Assembly (NCBI RefSeq): GCF_020253645.1
Contig: NZ_JADCBG010000028.1
Coordinates: 1 to 64,000 of the forward strand
Direction of reading: 5' to 3'
Source of the DNA: Phenylobacterium sp.
Lineage (GTDB): Bacteria; Pseudomonadota; Alphaproteobacteria; Caulobacterales; Caulobacteraceae
Length of the DNA stretch: 64,000 nucleotides
The notes beneath the pieces are model-generated. The model saw only the letters and a list, made by a program, of their open reading frames with translations, ran no database searches and had not been told where the DNA came from. The number at the start of each line of letters is the position of its first letter. The stretch's first letter is position 1. A program made the translations under genes and the position numbers. Positions 34,449 through 43,337 of this stretch are shown in pieces.

Positions 34449-34499
34449 GCGATTGCTCCCCCGAGGGGGAGCTCCCGGCGAAGCCGGGTGAGAGGGTCA
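34449..34499. repeat. Palindromic intergenic repeat, copy 2
   Basis: Same layout as copy 1: the identical CTCCCCCGAGGGGGAG palindrome, then CCCGGCGAAGCCGGG as the second stem where copy 1 has different bases that still pair. The end of the repeat supplies the stop codon of the SAM hydrolase gene. Compensatory changes show that the second stem is kept as structure. Confidence 0.75.
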
Positions 34500-35399
34500 G
34501 CGGCGGCGGGGGATGAAGACCTCGACACCGGGGGCGACCCCGCGGGCAGCGGCGTAGTTCCCCATGTTGAGGGCGAGGCTCATTCGCCCCCGGGAGTCCG
34601 GGTAGAGCAGCACGGCGCCCTCCGGCACGTCGCTGAAGGTACGGACATAGGGCGCCGGCTCCGGCCGGCCGGCGACGGTCAGAGGCACGGTCTCGCCCAG
34701 CCGCCAGCCCAGGCCCGCGAAGGCCTCGGCGGAGAGGTCGAGGATCAGATTGCCATAGGGCCCATCCGTGCCGATCGCCCGGGCGTGGACCCCGTCCGCG
34801 CCCATCCGGGGCGGGGCGAGGTCCAGCCGGATCAGGGTCTTCGGGTCGATTTCTGGCCCGACCCCCCGCCAGTCGTCGCCGCGGGCCAGGCGCCCGACCA
34901 CCGGGGCGAAAATGTCCCGCCCGTGGAAGGTGGAGGACCGGCGGGCGCCGATCATCCAGGACTCCGCCGTGATCTCGCGGGCCTGGACGATGGGATCGGT
35001 CGCGTCGAGCAGGGTGATCAGGCCGTTGTCCGGCAGAACCAGGCTCTGGCCCCGGCGGGTCCGCGCGACGATGGCGCGGCGGGTCGACCCCACCCCGGGG
35101 TCCACGACGACGAGGATCACCGCATCCGCCGCCAGCCAGGGCGCCGAGCCCGCCAGGAGGCGCGCGCCGGCCTCGACGTCATAGGGCGGGACACGGTGGG
35201 TGATGTCGAGGAGCCGGGCGTCCGGGGCGAGGGAGAGGATCACCGCCCGGCAGATGGCGACGGCGTCGTCGATCTCGTCGAAGTCCGACAGGAAACCCAC
35301 CATCCGCCCCGGGGCGGCGGCGCGCACCGGGCCTGCGACGAGGGGCAGGACGAGGCCGGCGGCGAGCAGCCCACGCCGGGATGGGCGAGGGGCGCTCAT
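34497..35399 (-). CDS. SAM hydrolase/SAM-dependent halogenase family protein (exported)
   Basis: DUF62-family protein of 300 residues that would use water to split S-adenosylmethionine into adenosine and methionine. A twin-arginine-like signal (SRRGLLAAGLVLPL) covers 1-28. Afterwards the family motifs occur in order: FLSDFDEIDD, VVVDPGVGS, DNGLIT, FHGRDIFAPV and GPYGNLILDL. The export signal is unusual for an enzyme that acts on a cytoplasmic metabolite. Its start overlaps the stop of the serine hydrolase gene by four bases. Confidence 0.87.
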   Translation of the reverse strand: MSAPRPSRRGLLAAGLVLPLVAGPVRAAAPGRMVGFLSDFDEIDDAVAICRAVILSLAPDARLLDITHRVPPYDVEAGARLLAGSAPWLAADAVILVVVDPGVGSTRRAIVARTRRGQSLVLPDNGLITLLDATDPIVQAREITAESWMIGARRSSTFHGRDIFAPVVGRLARGDDWRGVGPEIDPKTLIRLDLAPPRMGADGVHARAIGTDGPYGNLILDLSAEAFAGLGWRLGETVPLTVAGRPEPAPYVRTFSDVPEGAVLLYPDSRGRMSLALNMGNYAAARGVAPGVEVFIPRRR

Positions 35400-36658
35400 G
35401 CTGCGGGCGTCCGGAGGGCGGCGTACAGACGCCGGATGCTGAGCTCCCGAACAGGGGGGCTCCCGGCGCCGGGGATGCTGCCGTTGAGGTTCTGGATCAT
35501 GCCCACGAAGACGATGTCGTTCGTCGGGTCGATCCAGAACCAGGTGCCGAAGGCTCCGCCCCAGTAGTAGGTGTCGCGACCCTGGGGGGTCCCGGCGGCG
35601 GCGGGGTCCTCGATCACGGCGAAGTCGAGCCCGAAGCCCGTCCCGGACTGGGCGGGGCCGTAGAGGTCCACCTTCACGCCGGGCGCCAGGACGCTTCGCC
35701 GCATGAGCCGGACGGTCTCGGGCTTCAGAATCCGCGCGCCCTCCAGTGCGCCGCCGTTCAGCAGGGCCTGGGAGAAGCGGAAATAGTCCGAGGCCGTGGA
35801 CAGGAGGCCCCCGCTTCCCGACAGGAAGACCGGCGGCGTGACCGGTATGGCCTGGGGCGGACCTGCGACGATCCGGCCCTCCCGGTAGGTATGGATTCGG
35901 GCGACCCGGGCCGCCTTGGCCGCCGGGACATGCAGGCCGGTGTCGACCATCTTCAGCGGTCCAAAGACGTGGCGGTCGAGATAGGCGTCCAGCCGCTCGC
36001 CCGAGAGCCGCTCCACCACATGGCCCTGGATGTCGACGCTGGGGCCATACCGCCAGTCCGACCCGGGCTGGGCGGCGAGCGGCAGGGCGGCGAGGCGGCG
36101 GATCATCTCCTTCAGGTCCCCGGCCCGCAGGCCCGCCTGAGCGTAGCCGGCGCTGACGTCGAAGCCGGCGGTATGGCCCATCAGCTGGGCCATGGTCATG
36201 GGCGAGGCCTGGGGGACGAGACTCCCGTCCGGCGCCTTCACCTTGAGGCCTGCGAACTCGGGGATGTGCTGCTCGACGGGGTCGTCCAGCTTCCAGAGGC
36301 CCTTCTCCCAGAGCTGCATCATGGCCACGCCGGCCACGGGCTTGGTCATGGCGGCGATCCGCCAGATCGTGTCCGGCCGGGCCGGGGCGCCGGTCTCCAC
36401 GTCCGCCAGGCCCCGGGTCTCGAAGTGGAAGACCCGACCCTTTCGCGCCGCCAGGGTGGTGACCCCGGCCAGCTGGCCGCGGTCCACCAGATCCTGCAGC
36501 TCCGCCGAGAACGCGTTCAGCCTGGACGGATCGAACCCCGCCGCCCCGGGCGGGACCATGGGCAGGGACGGGGCGGAGGCCAGGACGGGAGCGCCGAGGG
36601 TCGCCAGGGGCGCAGACGCAGCGGCGGCTGCGAGGAGGTTGCGGCGGGAGAGGCGCAT
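35396..36658 (-). CDS. Beta-lactamase/CubicO-type serine hydrolase homologue lacking the catalytic Ser
   Basis: Exported protein of about 420 residues with a twin-arginine-like signal (SRRNLLAAAAASAPLA) and the class C beta-lactamase/esterase fold. The nucleophile motif SxxK reads AMTK within IWRIAAMTKPVAG: Ala replaces Ser, checked in the DNA (GCC). The second motif is altered too (WRYGPSVD). The third strand YWGGAFGTWFWIDP is normal. So hydrolysis by the usual mechanism seems impossible, and the protein may bind rather than cleave. ATG 36658 has GGA nine bases upstream; 36664 is the alternative. First gene of an operon with the SAM hydrolase gene, divergent from the esterase gene. Confidence 0.82.
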   Translation of the reverse strand: MRLSRRNLLAAAAASAPLATLGAPVLASAPSLPMVPPGAAGFDPSRLNAFSAELQDLVDRGQLAGVTTLAARKGRVFHFETRGLADVETGAPARPDTIWRIAAMTKPVAGVAMMQLWEKGLWKLDDPVEQHIPEFAGLKVKAPDGSLVPQASPMTMAQLMGHTAGFDVSAGYAQAGLRAGDLKEMIRRLAALPLAAQPGSDWRYGPSVDIQGHVVERLSGERLDAYLDRHVFGPLKMVDTGLHVPAAKAARVARIHTYREGRIVAGPPQAIPVTPPVFLSGSGGLLSTASDYFRFSQALLNGGALEGARILKPETVRLMRRSVLAPGVKVDLYGPAQSGTGFGLDFAVIEDPAAAGTPQGRDTYYWGGAFGTWFWIDPTNDIVFVGMIQNLNGSIPGAGSPPVRELSIRRLYAALRTPAA

Positions 36659-36673
36659 GGGCATGTTTCCGGG

Positions 36674-37618
36674 ATGAGACTGAGACTGTCGCCTGCGATC
36701 CTGCACGGTCCCGCCGGGATTGCGCAACCTTGGGGCCGGCGCCTTCTGGCCGCGGCGGCGGCCGGGTTCGTCTTCTGGCCCGGCGGAGCGGCCCTCGCCC
36801 AGAGTCCCTGCAGCGGCCTCGCGCCCGGGGCGGACCGGCCGGTCCGCAACCTGGCCTATCAGCCGCCGACCCCCGACCTGCCCCGGTCCGTGCACCTGCT
36901 GGACCTCTGGCCCGGCGCGACCCCCACGCCCGCCCCCCTGGTGGTCTTCGTCCATGGCGGAACCTGGATGCACGGGGGCAAGTATGCGGGTACGCCCGGC
37001 CAGGCGAGGGCCTTCCGGAAGGCCGGCTACGCCTACGCCACGGTGAACTACCGCCTGCTCCGGCATGGCCCCCCCCAGGAGGCGGCGCGGGACATCGCCG
37101 AGGCCGTGGCCTTCCTGAGGCGGGAGGCGAAGGGCTGCGGGCTGGACCCGGAGCGGATCATCCTGATGGGGCATTCGGCCGGCGCCCATCTCGCCGCCCT
37201 TGTGGCCCTGGACGAGTCCTATCTGGAGGCGGCTGGCGTCCCCTCGCAGACGGTCCGCGCCGCCATCCTCCTGGACGCCTACGGCCTGGACATCGCGCGC
37301 CACGTCCGCGAGACGGGGGACCGGGTCTACGCCCGGGTCTTCGGCCCCGACCCCGCCGGCTGGACCGCCATGTCGCCGGTCAGTCACGCGGTCCCCGGTC
37401 GCCGTCCGCCCCCGATGATCCTGCACGTCGTGGCCGGCAATCCCGAGACGCCGGGCCAGGCCGAGGCCTTGGCCGGCGCCCTGCGCGCCGCCGGCGGCGA
37501 GGCGGAGGTTCACGCAGCCCGGCGCGAGAGCCACAACAGCCTCAACTATGGTTTCGGCGCCGAGGGCGATGCGACCACCCGCCTCACCCTGGACTTCCTG
37601 GCCGCCTGGGTGCGCTGA
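36674..37618 (+). CDS. Alpha/beta-hydrolase (exported esterase/carboxylesterase type)
   Basis: Hydrolase of about 314 residues. A basic start and hydrophobic stretch (LLAAAAAGFVFWPGGAALAQS, near 24-45) look like a long signal peptide. The oxyanion-hole motif HGGTW and the nucleophile elbow GHSAGAH are intact, as are a late Asp (NPETPG region) and His (ESHNS). It resembles the BD-FAE/kynurenine-formamidase-like and lipase GDXG groups that deacylate small esters. ATG 36674 lies only 15 bases from the divergent gene's start. The start is uncertain. Confidence 0.82.
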   Translation: MRLRLSPAILHGPAGIAQPWGRRLLAAAAAGFVFWPGGAALAQSPCSGLAPGADRPVRNLAYQPPTPDLPRSVHLLDLWPGATPTPAPLVVFVHGGTWMHGGKYAGTPGQARAFRKAGYAYATVNYRLLRHGPPQEAARDIAEAVAFLRREAKGCGLDPERIILMGHSAGAHLAALVALDESYLEAAGVPSQTVRAAILLDAYGLDIARHVRETGDRVYARVFGPDPAGWTAMSPVSHAVPGRRPPPMILHVVAGNPETPGQAEALAGALRAAGGEAEVHAARRESHNSLNYGFGAEGDATTRLTLDFLAAWVR

Positions 37619-37692
37619 CCCCGGGCTTGTCAGGACCCGACGCCGCGGCCTTAACTGCGCGCAGACATCAGACCGGACAGGAAGGAACCTCC

Positions 37693-39018
37693 ATGAACGC
37701 CCCGACGCCCCCGACCACGGGACCACTGACCTTCGGGTTCAACCCGCACGACGACATGAACGACCTGCGGATGAGCGAAAAGGCGACGCCGCTCTACGAG
37801 CACGTCAAGCGCTTCATCGCCGAAACGGTCGTGCCCATGCAGAAGGAGTTCCAGGCCTTGGGCGAGGGTCATGCCGACCGCTGGAGCTTCGCCCCCGGCC
37901 AGCTTGAGGTTCTGGAGAAGGCCAAGGACCAGGCCAAGAAGGAAGGCCTCTGGAACTTCTTCCTGCCCGACGCCGAGACCGGCGAGGGCCTGTCCAACCT
38001 CGACTACGCCTACATCGCCGTGGAGCTGGGCAAGGCGCCCATGGCCTCGGAGGTCATGAACTGCTCGGCGCCCGACACCGGCAACATGGAGGTGCTGGAG
38101 CGCGTCGGCACGCCCGAACAGAAGGAGCGCTGGCTGAAGCCCCTGCTGAACGGGGAGATCCGCTCGGCCTACGCCATGACCGAGCCGGCGGTGGCCTCCT
38201 CCGACGCCAAGAACATCGCCACCCAGGCGGTGCTGGACGGCGATGAGTGGGTGATCAACGGCGAGAAGTACTACATCTCCGGCGCCGGCGACCCGCGCTG
38301 CAAGATCATGATCACCATGGTCCGCACCAATCGCGACGCCCCCCCGCACAAGCAGCAGTCGCAGATCCTGGTGCCCATCGATGCGCCCGGGGTGGAGATC
38401 CTCGGCCCGATGCACGTCTTCGGCGAGGACCATGCGCCGCGCGGCCACATGCATATCCGCTTCACCAATGTCCGGGTGCCCAAGTCCAATGTCCTGCTTG
38501 GCGAGGGCCGGGGCTTCGAGATCAGCCAGGTCCGCCTCGGGCCGGGCCGGATCCACCACTGCATGCGCACCATCGGCAAGGCCGAGCGGGCCCTGGACCT
38601 GATGGTCCGCCGGGGCCTGTCCCGGGAGGCCTTCGGCCGCAAGATCGCCTGGCTGGGCGGCAATGTGGAGATCATCTCCCGCGCCCGGATCGACATCGAG
38701 GCCATGCGCCTGATGGTGCTGAAGGCGGCCCGCGCCATGGACGTGCTCGGCAACCGCGAGGCCCGGGTCTGGGTGTCCATGGTCAAGGCCATGGTGCCGG
38801 AGCGGGCCTGCCAGATCATCGACCAGGCCATCCAGATGCACGGCGCGACAGGCATCTCCCAGTGGACGCCGCTCGCCTCCATGTACACCGACGTGCGCCA
38901 CCTGCGCTTTGCCGACGGCCCGGACGAGGTCCACCACCTGGTGGTGGGCCGCAACGAGCTGCGGGCCTACGAGGGCGGCGCCGAGGAGGTCTCCGCCTCG
39001 GTCGCCTTGAGGACCTGA
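37693..39018 (+). CDS. Acyl-CoA dehydrogenase
   Basis: FAD enzyme of 441 residues that introduces the first double bond into an acyl-CoA. The Tyr/Thr-rich FAD segment AYAMTEPAVASSDAKNIAT, the INGEKYYISGA strand, RLGPGRIHHCMR and the C-terminal IQMHGATGISQWTPL are the family landmarks. It belongs to the long-chain/ACAD10-11-like branch judged by the N-terminal helix with VVPMQKEF. ATG 37693 follows AAGGAAC. Probably transcribed alone. Confidence 0.94.
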   Translation: MNAPTPPTTGPLTFGFNPHDDMNDLRMSEKATPLYEHVKRFIAETVVPMQKEFQALGEGHADRWSFAPGQLEVLEKAKDQAKKEGLWNFFLPDAETGEGLSNLDYAYIAVELGKAPMASEVMNCSAPDTGNMEVLERVGTPEQKERWLKPLLNGEIRSAYAMTEPAVASSDAKNIATQAVLDGDEWVINGEKYYISGAGDPRCKIMITMVRTNRDAPPHKQQSQILVPIDAPGVEILGPMHVFGEDHAPRGHMHIRFTNVRVPKSNVLLGEGRGFEISQVRLGPGRIHHCMRTIGKAERALDLMVRRGLSREAFGRKIAWLGGNVEIISRARIDIEAMRLMVLKAARAMDVLGNREARVWVSMVKAMVPERACQIIDQAIQMHGATGISQWTPLASMYTDVRHLRFADGPDEVHHLVVGRNELRAYEGGAEEVSASVALRT

Positions 39019-39061
39019 GCCTGCAGCGCGGTCCCCGGGGCGGCGCCCGCCGCCGCGGGGA

Positions 39062-39835
39062 TCAGCCTGGAAAGTTGGCCGGGACCACCTCGGACAAGGT
39101 GGGGCCGATCTCGTCGTAGACGACGAGGTGGGCATGGTCATCCAGGTCCGTAGGGTCGCGGTTGACGATCACCAGCCGGGCGCCGGCCCGCCGCGCCTGA
39201 ATGGGAAAGCCCGCCGCCGGCCAGACGGTCAGGCTGGAGCCCAGAACGAGAAACAGGTCGCAGGACAGGGTCTCCTCCTCCGCCCGGCGCATGGGCCCTT
39301 CCGGCATGGCCTGGCCGAAGGAGATGGTCGCCGTCTTCACGATGCCGGCGCATTCCCGGCAGGCGGGCAGCTCGCCCCGGACCTCGAAAGCCGGGCGCAG
39401 GTCCTCGATCTCGTGGCGCAGGCCGCAGGACAGGCAGGTGGCGTAGCTGGCGTTGCCGTGCAGCTCGATCACCCGGTCGGCGGGAATGCCCGAGCTCTGG
39501 TGCAGGTTGTCGACATTCTGGGTGATGACCGAGGTCAGCCGCCCGCTCTCCCACAGTCGGGCGAGGGCGAAATGTCCGGCGTTGGGCTCGCGGCCCGTCC
39601 AGCCGGCGCGGCCCTGGAAGGCCCGGGCCCAGGATTCCCGGCGCTTCTCCTCGCTGTTCACGAAATCCTGGAACAGGATCGGCTTCATCCGGCTCCAGAC
39701 CCCGCCCGGCGAGCGGAAGTCCGGAATTCCGGATTCCGTGGAGATTCCGGCCCCGGTGAAGGCCACGATCCGCTCAGCAGACCGCAGCACCTCCGCCAGA
39801 TCCCGCCGTGTCGCCGATCTTCCGCCCACGTCCAT
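39062..39835 (-). CDS. cobB: Sir2 family NAD-dependent protein deacylase
   Basis: Sirtuin of 257 residues that removes acyl groups from lysines with NAD+. GAGIS at 28-32, PDFRS, QNVD at 106-109 and catalytic His126 are present. The zinc Cys pairs are 134/137 and 159/162. The Tyr/Arg pair that marks desuccinylases (class III) is not seen in the usual place, so deacetylation is more likely. Start ATG 39835 is the only plausible one, although the GGAGG box is immediately adjacent. Convergent with the acyl-CoA dehydrogenase gene. Confidence 0.92.
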   Translation of the reverse strand: MDVGGRSATRRDLAEVLRSAERIVAFTGAGISTESGIPDFRSPGGVWSRMKPILFQDFVNSEEKRRESWARAFQGRAGWTGREPNAGHFALARLWESGRLTSVITQNVDNLHQSSGIPADRVIELHGNASYATCLSCGLRHEIEDLRPAFEVRGELPACRECAGIVKTATISFGQAMPEGPMRRAEEETLSCDLFLVLGSSLTVWPAAGFPIQARRAGARLVIVNRDPTDLDDHAHLVVYDEIGPTLSEVVPANFPG

Positions 39836-39923
39836 CCTCCGCGCTGCGCCGCCAGACCCCGAATTCAGGACAAGCGCCCGACGCGCGCAAGGGGGAAGGC
39901 GGGGTCGGGAGCCCGGTTCCCCG

Positions 39924-40766
39924 TCAGTCGGTGAACACCACCGTCTTGCGGCCGTTCAGGAGGACCCGGTCCTCCAGCACCCAGCGCACCGCCCGGGCCA
40001 GGACCCGGCGCTCGATGTCGCGGCCCTTGCGCACCAGGTCCTTCGGCTGGTCGCGGTGGCTGATCCGCTCCACGTCCTGCTCGATGATCGGGCCCTCGTC
40101 GAGGTCGGGGGTGACGAAGTGGGCGGTGGCGCCGATCACCTTCACCCCCCGGGCGTGAGCCTGATGATAGGGTCGCGCGCCCTTGAAGCCGGGCAGGAAG
40201 GAGTGGTGGATGTTGATGCACCGCCCGGCCAGGTGCAGGGCCATCTCCTCCGACAGGATCTGCATGTAGCGCGCCAGGATGACGAGGTCGGTCCCCGTGG
40301 CGGCGATCAGGTTGCGCAGCCGCGCCTCCTGGTCGGCCTTGGTCTCGGGGCTCACCGGCAGGTGGTGGAAGGCGATGCCCTTGAGATCCGTGTGCGGAAA
40401 GCTCGCCTCCGGATGGTTGGAGACCACCGCCGAGATATCCATGGGCAGCTCGCCCTGCCGCCAGCGCCAGATCAGGTCGGCCAGGCAGTGATCAGTCTGC
40501 GAGGCCAGGATCATCACCCGCCGCCGGTCCTCGGGATCGCGCAGGGTCCAGTCCATGGCGAGGTCCGCCGCCAGGGCCTCCAGCCCCGGCCGCACCGCCG
40601 CCGCCCCGCCCGGGCCGGGGGTGAAGACCACGCGCATGAAGAAGCGGCCGGTCTCGCCGTCATCGAACTGCTGGGCGTCGACGATGTTGGCGCCGTGCTC
40701 GAAGAGCAGGGTGGAGACGCGGGCCACGATGCCGGGCCGGTCGGGACAGGACAGGGTGAGGATCAC
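39924..40766 (-). CDS. purU: Formyltetrahydrofolate deformylase
   Basis: Enzyme of 280 residues that hydrolyses 10-formyl-THF to THF and formate, balancing one-carbon units. An ACT domain covers 1-80 ([14 protein letters not shown]). The catalytic formyltransferase-fold part contains NHPEASF, then [20 protein letters not shown] with the catalytic His/Asn pair, and the [14 protein letters not shown] segment. Length and order match PurU exactly. ATG 40766. Confidence 0.96.
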   Translation of the reverse strand: MILTLSCPDRPGIVARVSTLLFEHGANIVDAQQFDDGETGRFFMRVVFTPGPGGAAAVRPGLEALAADLAMDWTLRDPEDRRRVMILASQTDHCLADLIWRWRQGELPMDISAVVSNHPEASFPHTDLKGIAFHHLPVSPETKADQEARLRNLIAATGTDLVILARYMQILSEEMALHLAGRCINIHHSFLPGFKGARPYHQAHARGVKVIGATAHFVTPDLDEGPIIEQDVERISHRDQPKDLVRKGRDIERRVLARAVRWVLEDRVLLNGRKTVVFTD

Positions 40767-40843
40767 GCAGGGGCTCCCGGGACGGGGCGGCGGATACCGC
40801 GAAAGGCGTCGGCTGGGAAGGCGGGGGCGTCAGGCGTCCGGGG

Positions 40844-41131
40844 TCAGAGGGCGCCGAACAGGGAGGGGAGAAGATAGCGCTGGACGCCCTGCAGGATGAG
40901 CAGGGCGAAGATCGGCGTGATGTCCAGGCCGGCGATGGGCGGGATGAAGCGCTGCAGGGGGGCGAGCACCGGGTTGGTGACCGTCTCCAGCACCTGCTGG
41001 ATCCGGCCCACGACGGGGTTGCGCAGGTTGATCACGTTGAAGGCGGTCAGCCAGGACATGATCGCCCCGATGATGATCGCCCAGATCATGATCTCGAGCA
41101 GGTTGTGCAGGATGAAGTGTATGAAGCCCAT
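40844..41131 (-). CDS. YggT family membrane protein
   Basis: Protein of 95 residues with two hydrophobic segments (about 5-27 and 70-90) and the family motif SWL...NP connected to PVLAPLQRFIPPIAGLD. YggT proteins sit in the inner membrane and relate to osmotic or cell-division functions, not settled. ATG 41131 begins MGFIHFIL and has a GGCGGG stretch before it. Just upstream is tRNA-Ala on the other strand. Confidence 0.92.
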   Translation of the reverse strand: MGFIHFILHNLLEIMIWAIIIGAIMSWLTAFNVINLRNPVVGRIQQVLETVTNPVLAPLQRFIPPIAGLDITPIFALLILQGVQRYLLPSLFGAL

Positions 41132-41185
41132 GCCCGCCACATAAGCCGCCCGCCGCGCCCGGGCAAGCCGACGCGAAGGGCCGTC

Positions 41186-41215
41186 TTGACAGCCCGCCCC
41201 CAAAACCGCTTATTC
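41186..41215 (+). promoter_or_regulatory. Promoter of tRNA-Ala
   Basis: TTGACA at 41186-41191 is a perfect -35 box. TTATTC at 41210-41215 after an 18-base spacer is the -10. The tRNA begins 12 bases further on. Confidence 0.65.
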
Positions 41216-41227
41216 CGCGCCTTCCTT

Positions 41228-41303
41228 GGGGCCGTAGCTCAGTTGGTAGAGCGCATCGTTCGCAATGATGAGGTCAGGGGTTCGACTCCCCTCGGCTCCA
41301 CCA
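41228..41303 (+). tRNA. tRNA-Ala (CGC)
   Basis: Complete cloverleaf. Acceptor GGGGCCG pairs with CGGCTCC with a G-T pair, anticodon loop TTCGCAA gives CGC, the T-loop TTCGACT is present, and CCA is encoded. Confidence 0.96.
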
Positions 41304-41319
41304 GGAAGTCCCCTTCCGG

Positions 41320-41748
41320 TCAGCTCCCGGCGATATAGGCCTTCAGGCCGTCCGCCTCGGCTTCGACCTCGGAAATCTTCCACTTCACCAGGTCGCCGAT
41401 GGAGACGATCCCGACCAGCCGCCCGGCCTGGACGACCGGCAGGTGGCGGATGCGCCGGTCGGTCATGCGCGAGAGCAGGGAATCGACGGTTTCGCCGGGG
41501 TCAGCGAACACCACGTCCTCCGTCATGTAGGCGGAAACGGGGCGCGACGTGACCTTTTCGTCGCCGCCGGCCACAGCCCGGACGATGTCGCGCTCCGAGA
41601 CAATGCCCACCACGGCCTCGCCCTTCGTCACCACAAGGGCGCCGACGCGTCTGGAGTGCAGGAGCTCGGCGACCCGGCCGACCGTATCTGAAGGCGTGAC
41701 GGTGAACACCGCATCGCCCTTGGCCCGAAGAATCTGTGAGACCAGCAT
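41320..41748 (-). CDS. CBS-domain protein
   Basis: Protein of 142 residues made of two CBS domains, a module that binds adenine nucleotides. [24 protein letters not shown] and [12 protein letters not shown] form the first; [26 protein letters not shown] and IVSIGDLVK form the second. Single CBS-pair proteins of this size occur widely in alphaproteobacteria and are mostly uncharacterised. ATG 41748 with GGGGG upstream; the longer frame is not supported. Confidence 0.92.
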   Translation of the reverse strand: MLVSQILRAKGDAVFTVTPSDTVGRVAELLHSRRVGALVVTKGEAVVGIVSERDIVRAVAGGDEKVTSRPVSAYMTEDVVFADPGETVDSLLSRMTDRRIRHLPVVQAGRLVGIVSIGDLVKWKISEVEAEADGLKAYIAGS

Positions 41749-41936
41749 GGTGACCCCCGTTCCCGTCCGTGATGGCGGAACCTTCGGCGGGTTCCGGGGG
41801 CGATGCAAATCAATCAATCGTCAAACCGGGAACCCCGGCGGCGAGCTTGCCGGAGCGGGCCTCGACTCCGCCCGAGCCTCTGCGCGCCGAGACCTGAGCC
41901 TGGCCCCCGAACGGGCAGCCCGTCCACAATGACGGC

Positions 41937-42554
41937 CTAGAGGTTGGCCAAGGCTCTGTAAGCCGCGCGCCAGTCCTCCGGGATCCGTCGCCAACTTGTC
42001 TCCTGGGAAGCTCTCACGAGTGGCGAGGGATGGACCGAACTCGAGAGGCTGAAGGCCTCCGCAGCCAAGAGCGGGTAAGCCCGCTCGGCCCGCTTCCCCA
42101 CCAGCACCACGGCCCTCAGCCGCGGCAGGAGGCGCACCAGCCGAAGAGTCTCCAGCGCACCCTCCCTCACCTCGCGCGCCGTGACCTTGCGCGTTCCGTT
42201 CCAGCCCGCGATCATGTTCCAGAACACGGTCTCCCGGCGGGGAATACCGGCCTTGCGCATGAAGTCGAATATGGCCTCGGCGGTGGGGTCGTCGTTGTCG
42301 CGGCTGATGAAACCCGAGCCCGCACCACCGGTGCGCGACGCCGAGGTCATGGGTCCCGGTTTCTCCAGCAGGAACAGCATTCGCGCCTCGACGCCGCCGT
42401 CCAGCGGATCGAAATCCGGGAACTCGTCAGGCGAGCTGGCCCGCAGTTGCTCGACATAAGCGGTCAATGGACGGACATGCGGCTCCTCCAGGAGCGCGCG
42501 CCGCGCCACCCGAGCCGCTGGATCGTGAAGGCTGCGAGCAATGTTTATATTCAT
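41937..42554 (-). CDS. Uracil-DNA-glycosylase-superfamily protein
   Basis: Protein of 205 residues with the uracil-DNA glycosylase fold. MLFLLEKPGPM near residue 58 equals motif 1 (where family 4/5 have GEAPG), followed by RDNDDPTAEAIFDFMRKAGI and FWNMIAGWNG. The C-terminal VVLVGKRAERAYPLL and HPSP form the second motif. Catalytic residues cannot be assigned with certainty, so it could be a glycosylase-fold protein with another role. ATG 42554 lies where GC-rich coding meets AT-rich DNA. It follows the membrane-protein gene by 21 bases on the same strand. Confidence 0.7.
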   Translation of the reverse strand: MNINIARSLHDPAARVARRALLEEPHVRPLTAYVEQLRASSPDEFPDFDPLDGGVEARMLFLLEKPGPMTSASRTGGAGSGFISRDNDDPTAEAIFDFMRKAGIPRRETVFWNMIAGWNGTRKVTAREVREGALETLRLVRLLPRLRAVVLVGKRAERAYPLLAAEAFSLSSSVHPSPLVRASQETSWRRIPEDWRAAYRALANL

Positions 42555-42575
42555 AATCTCGTGAATTAGCGTGTT

Positions 42576-43337
42576 TTAGTCATGTTCAATACGAATTTTG
42601 AAAATCTTTAGTATGTTAATCAACTGACTTGACGTTTCTATACAATAATCTACATAATCGCTGTTATGTGAATGCATGGATGGGTGTATGATATGTTCTA
42701 ATGTCACTGACAAGTGATCACGGAATATCTTCAATGCTCCATATGTTTCATCAAGATATATCTTATTATCTAGTTCGAGATCAATTATTGTCAGACAAAC
42801 TTTGATTTGGTCTAAATGATTTTGATTTAGAGATGGGCCAGGTGAATTAACTATATTGTTCGGAGAATCTTCGACAAGTAGACGCATTCTCAGCATTACC
42901 AAGACTCGCTTCTCTCTACGATACAATTCATCCTTTTTGGCTTTTTCTCTGTCAAAATGTTGACCTAAAAAGTTCGCATAAATCATTGTTGCGACCGCGA
43001 GTATGCTTCCAGCCGCTTGAACCCAAGCAGCTGACGTGACAGATAACGAACTGCTGTAAGAAGTAGCAATTTGTATGTAAATTAAAACAATACAAAAAGA
43101 AACAACAAGGGCCATAGATAAATTTGGCAATAATAGCTTTTTGTTTATATTACTTTTCTTTGATAGCTTTTCATTATCTAAATCATAGATGTAAATATGA
43201 TCCGTCTTGCTTATCGTGATGAATAATAAGGAAACTATCGTAACTATCAATCCCACAACAAGCAGGGGCTGCGATAGCCAGTGCGCCCAAGAAGGTATGT
43301 GCACGCCAATAATGCGCTGCACCTCAACGCTCACCAC
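42576..43337 (-). CDS. AT-rich membrane protein of unknown function
   Basis: Protein of 253 residues with three membrane segments (about 17-42, 71-92, 104-122) and a C-terminal cytoplasmic half rich in Asn/Asp/Ile. I recognise no family. The gene is visibly AT-rich, with codons such as ATA, TTA and AAT that are nearly absent around it, so it arrived recently from a low-GC source. GTG 43337 overlaps the stop of the upstream isomerase gene; later starts are possible, since the AT-rich part begins a few codons in. It forms a pair with the glycosylase-fold gene downstream. Confidence 0.65.
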   Translation of the reverse strand: MVSVEVQRIIGVHIPSWAHWLSQPLLVVGLIVTIVSLLFITISKTDHIYIYDLDNEKLSKKSNINKKLLLPNLSMALVVSFCIVLIYIQIATSYSSSLSVTSAAWVQAAGSILAVATMIYANFLGQHFDREKAKKDELYRREKRVLVMLRMRLLVEDSPNNIVNSPGPSLNQNHLDQIKVCLTIIDLELDNKIYLDETYGALKIFRDHLSVTLEHIIHPSMHSHNSDYVDYCIETSSQLINILKIFKIRIEHD

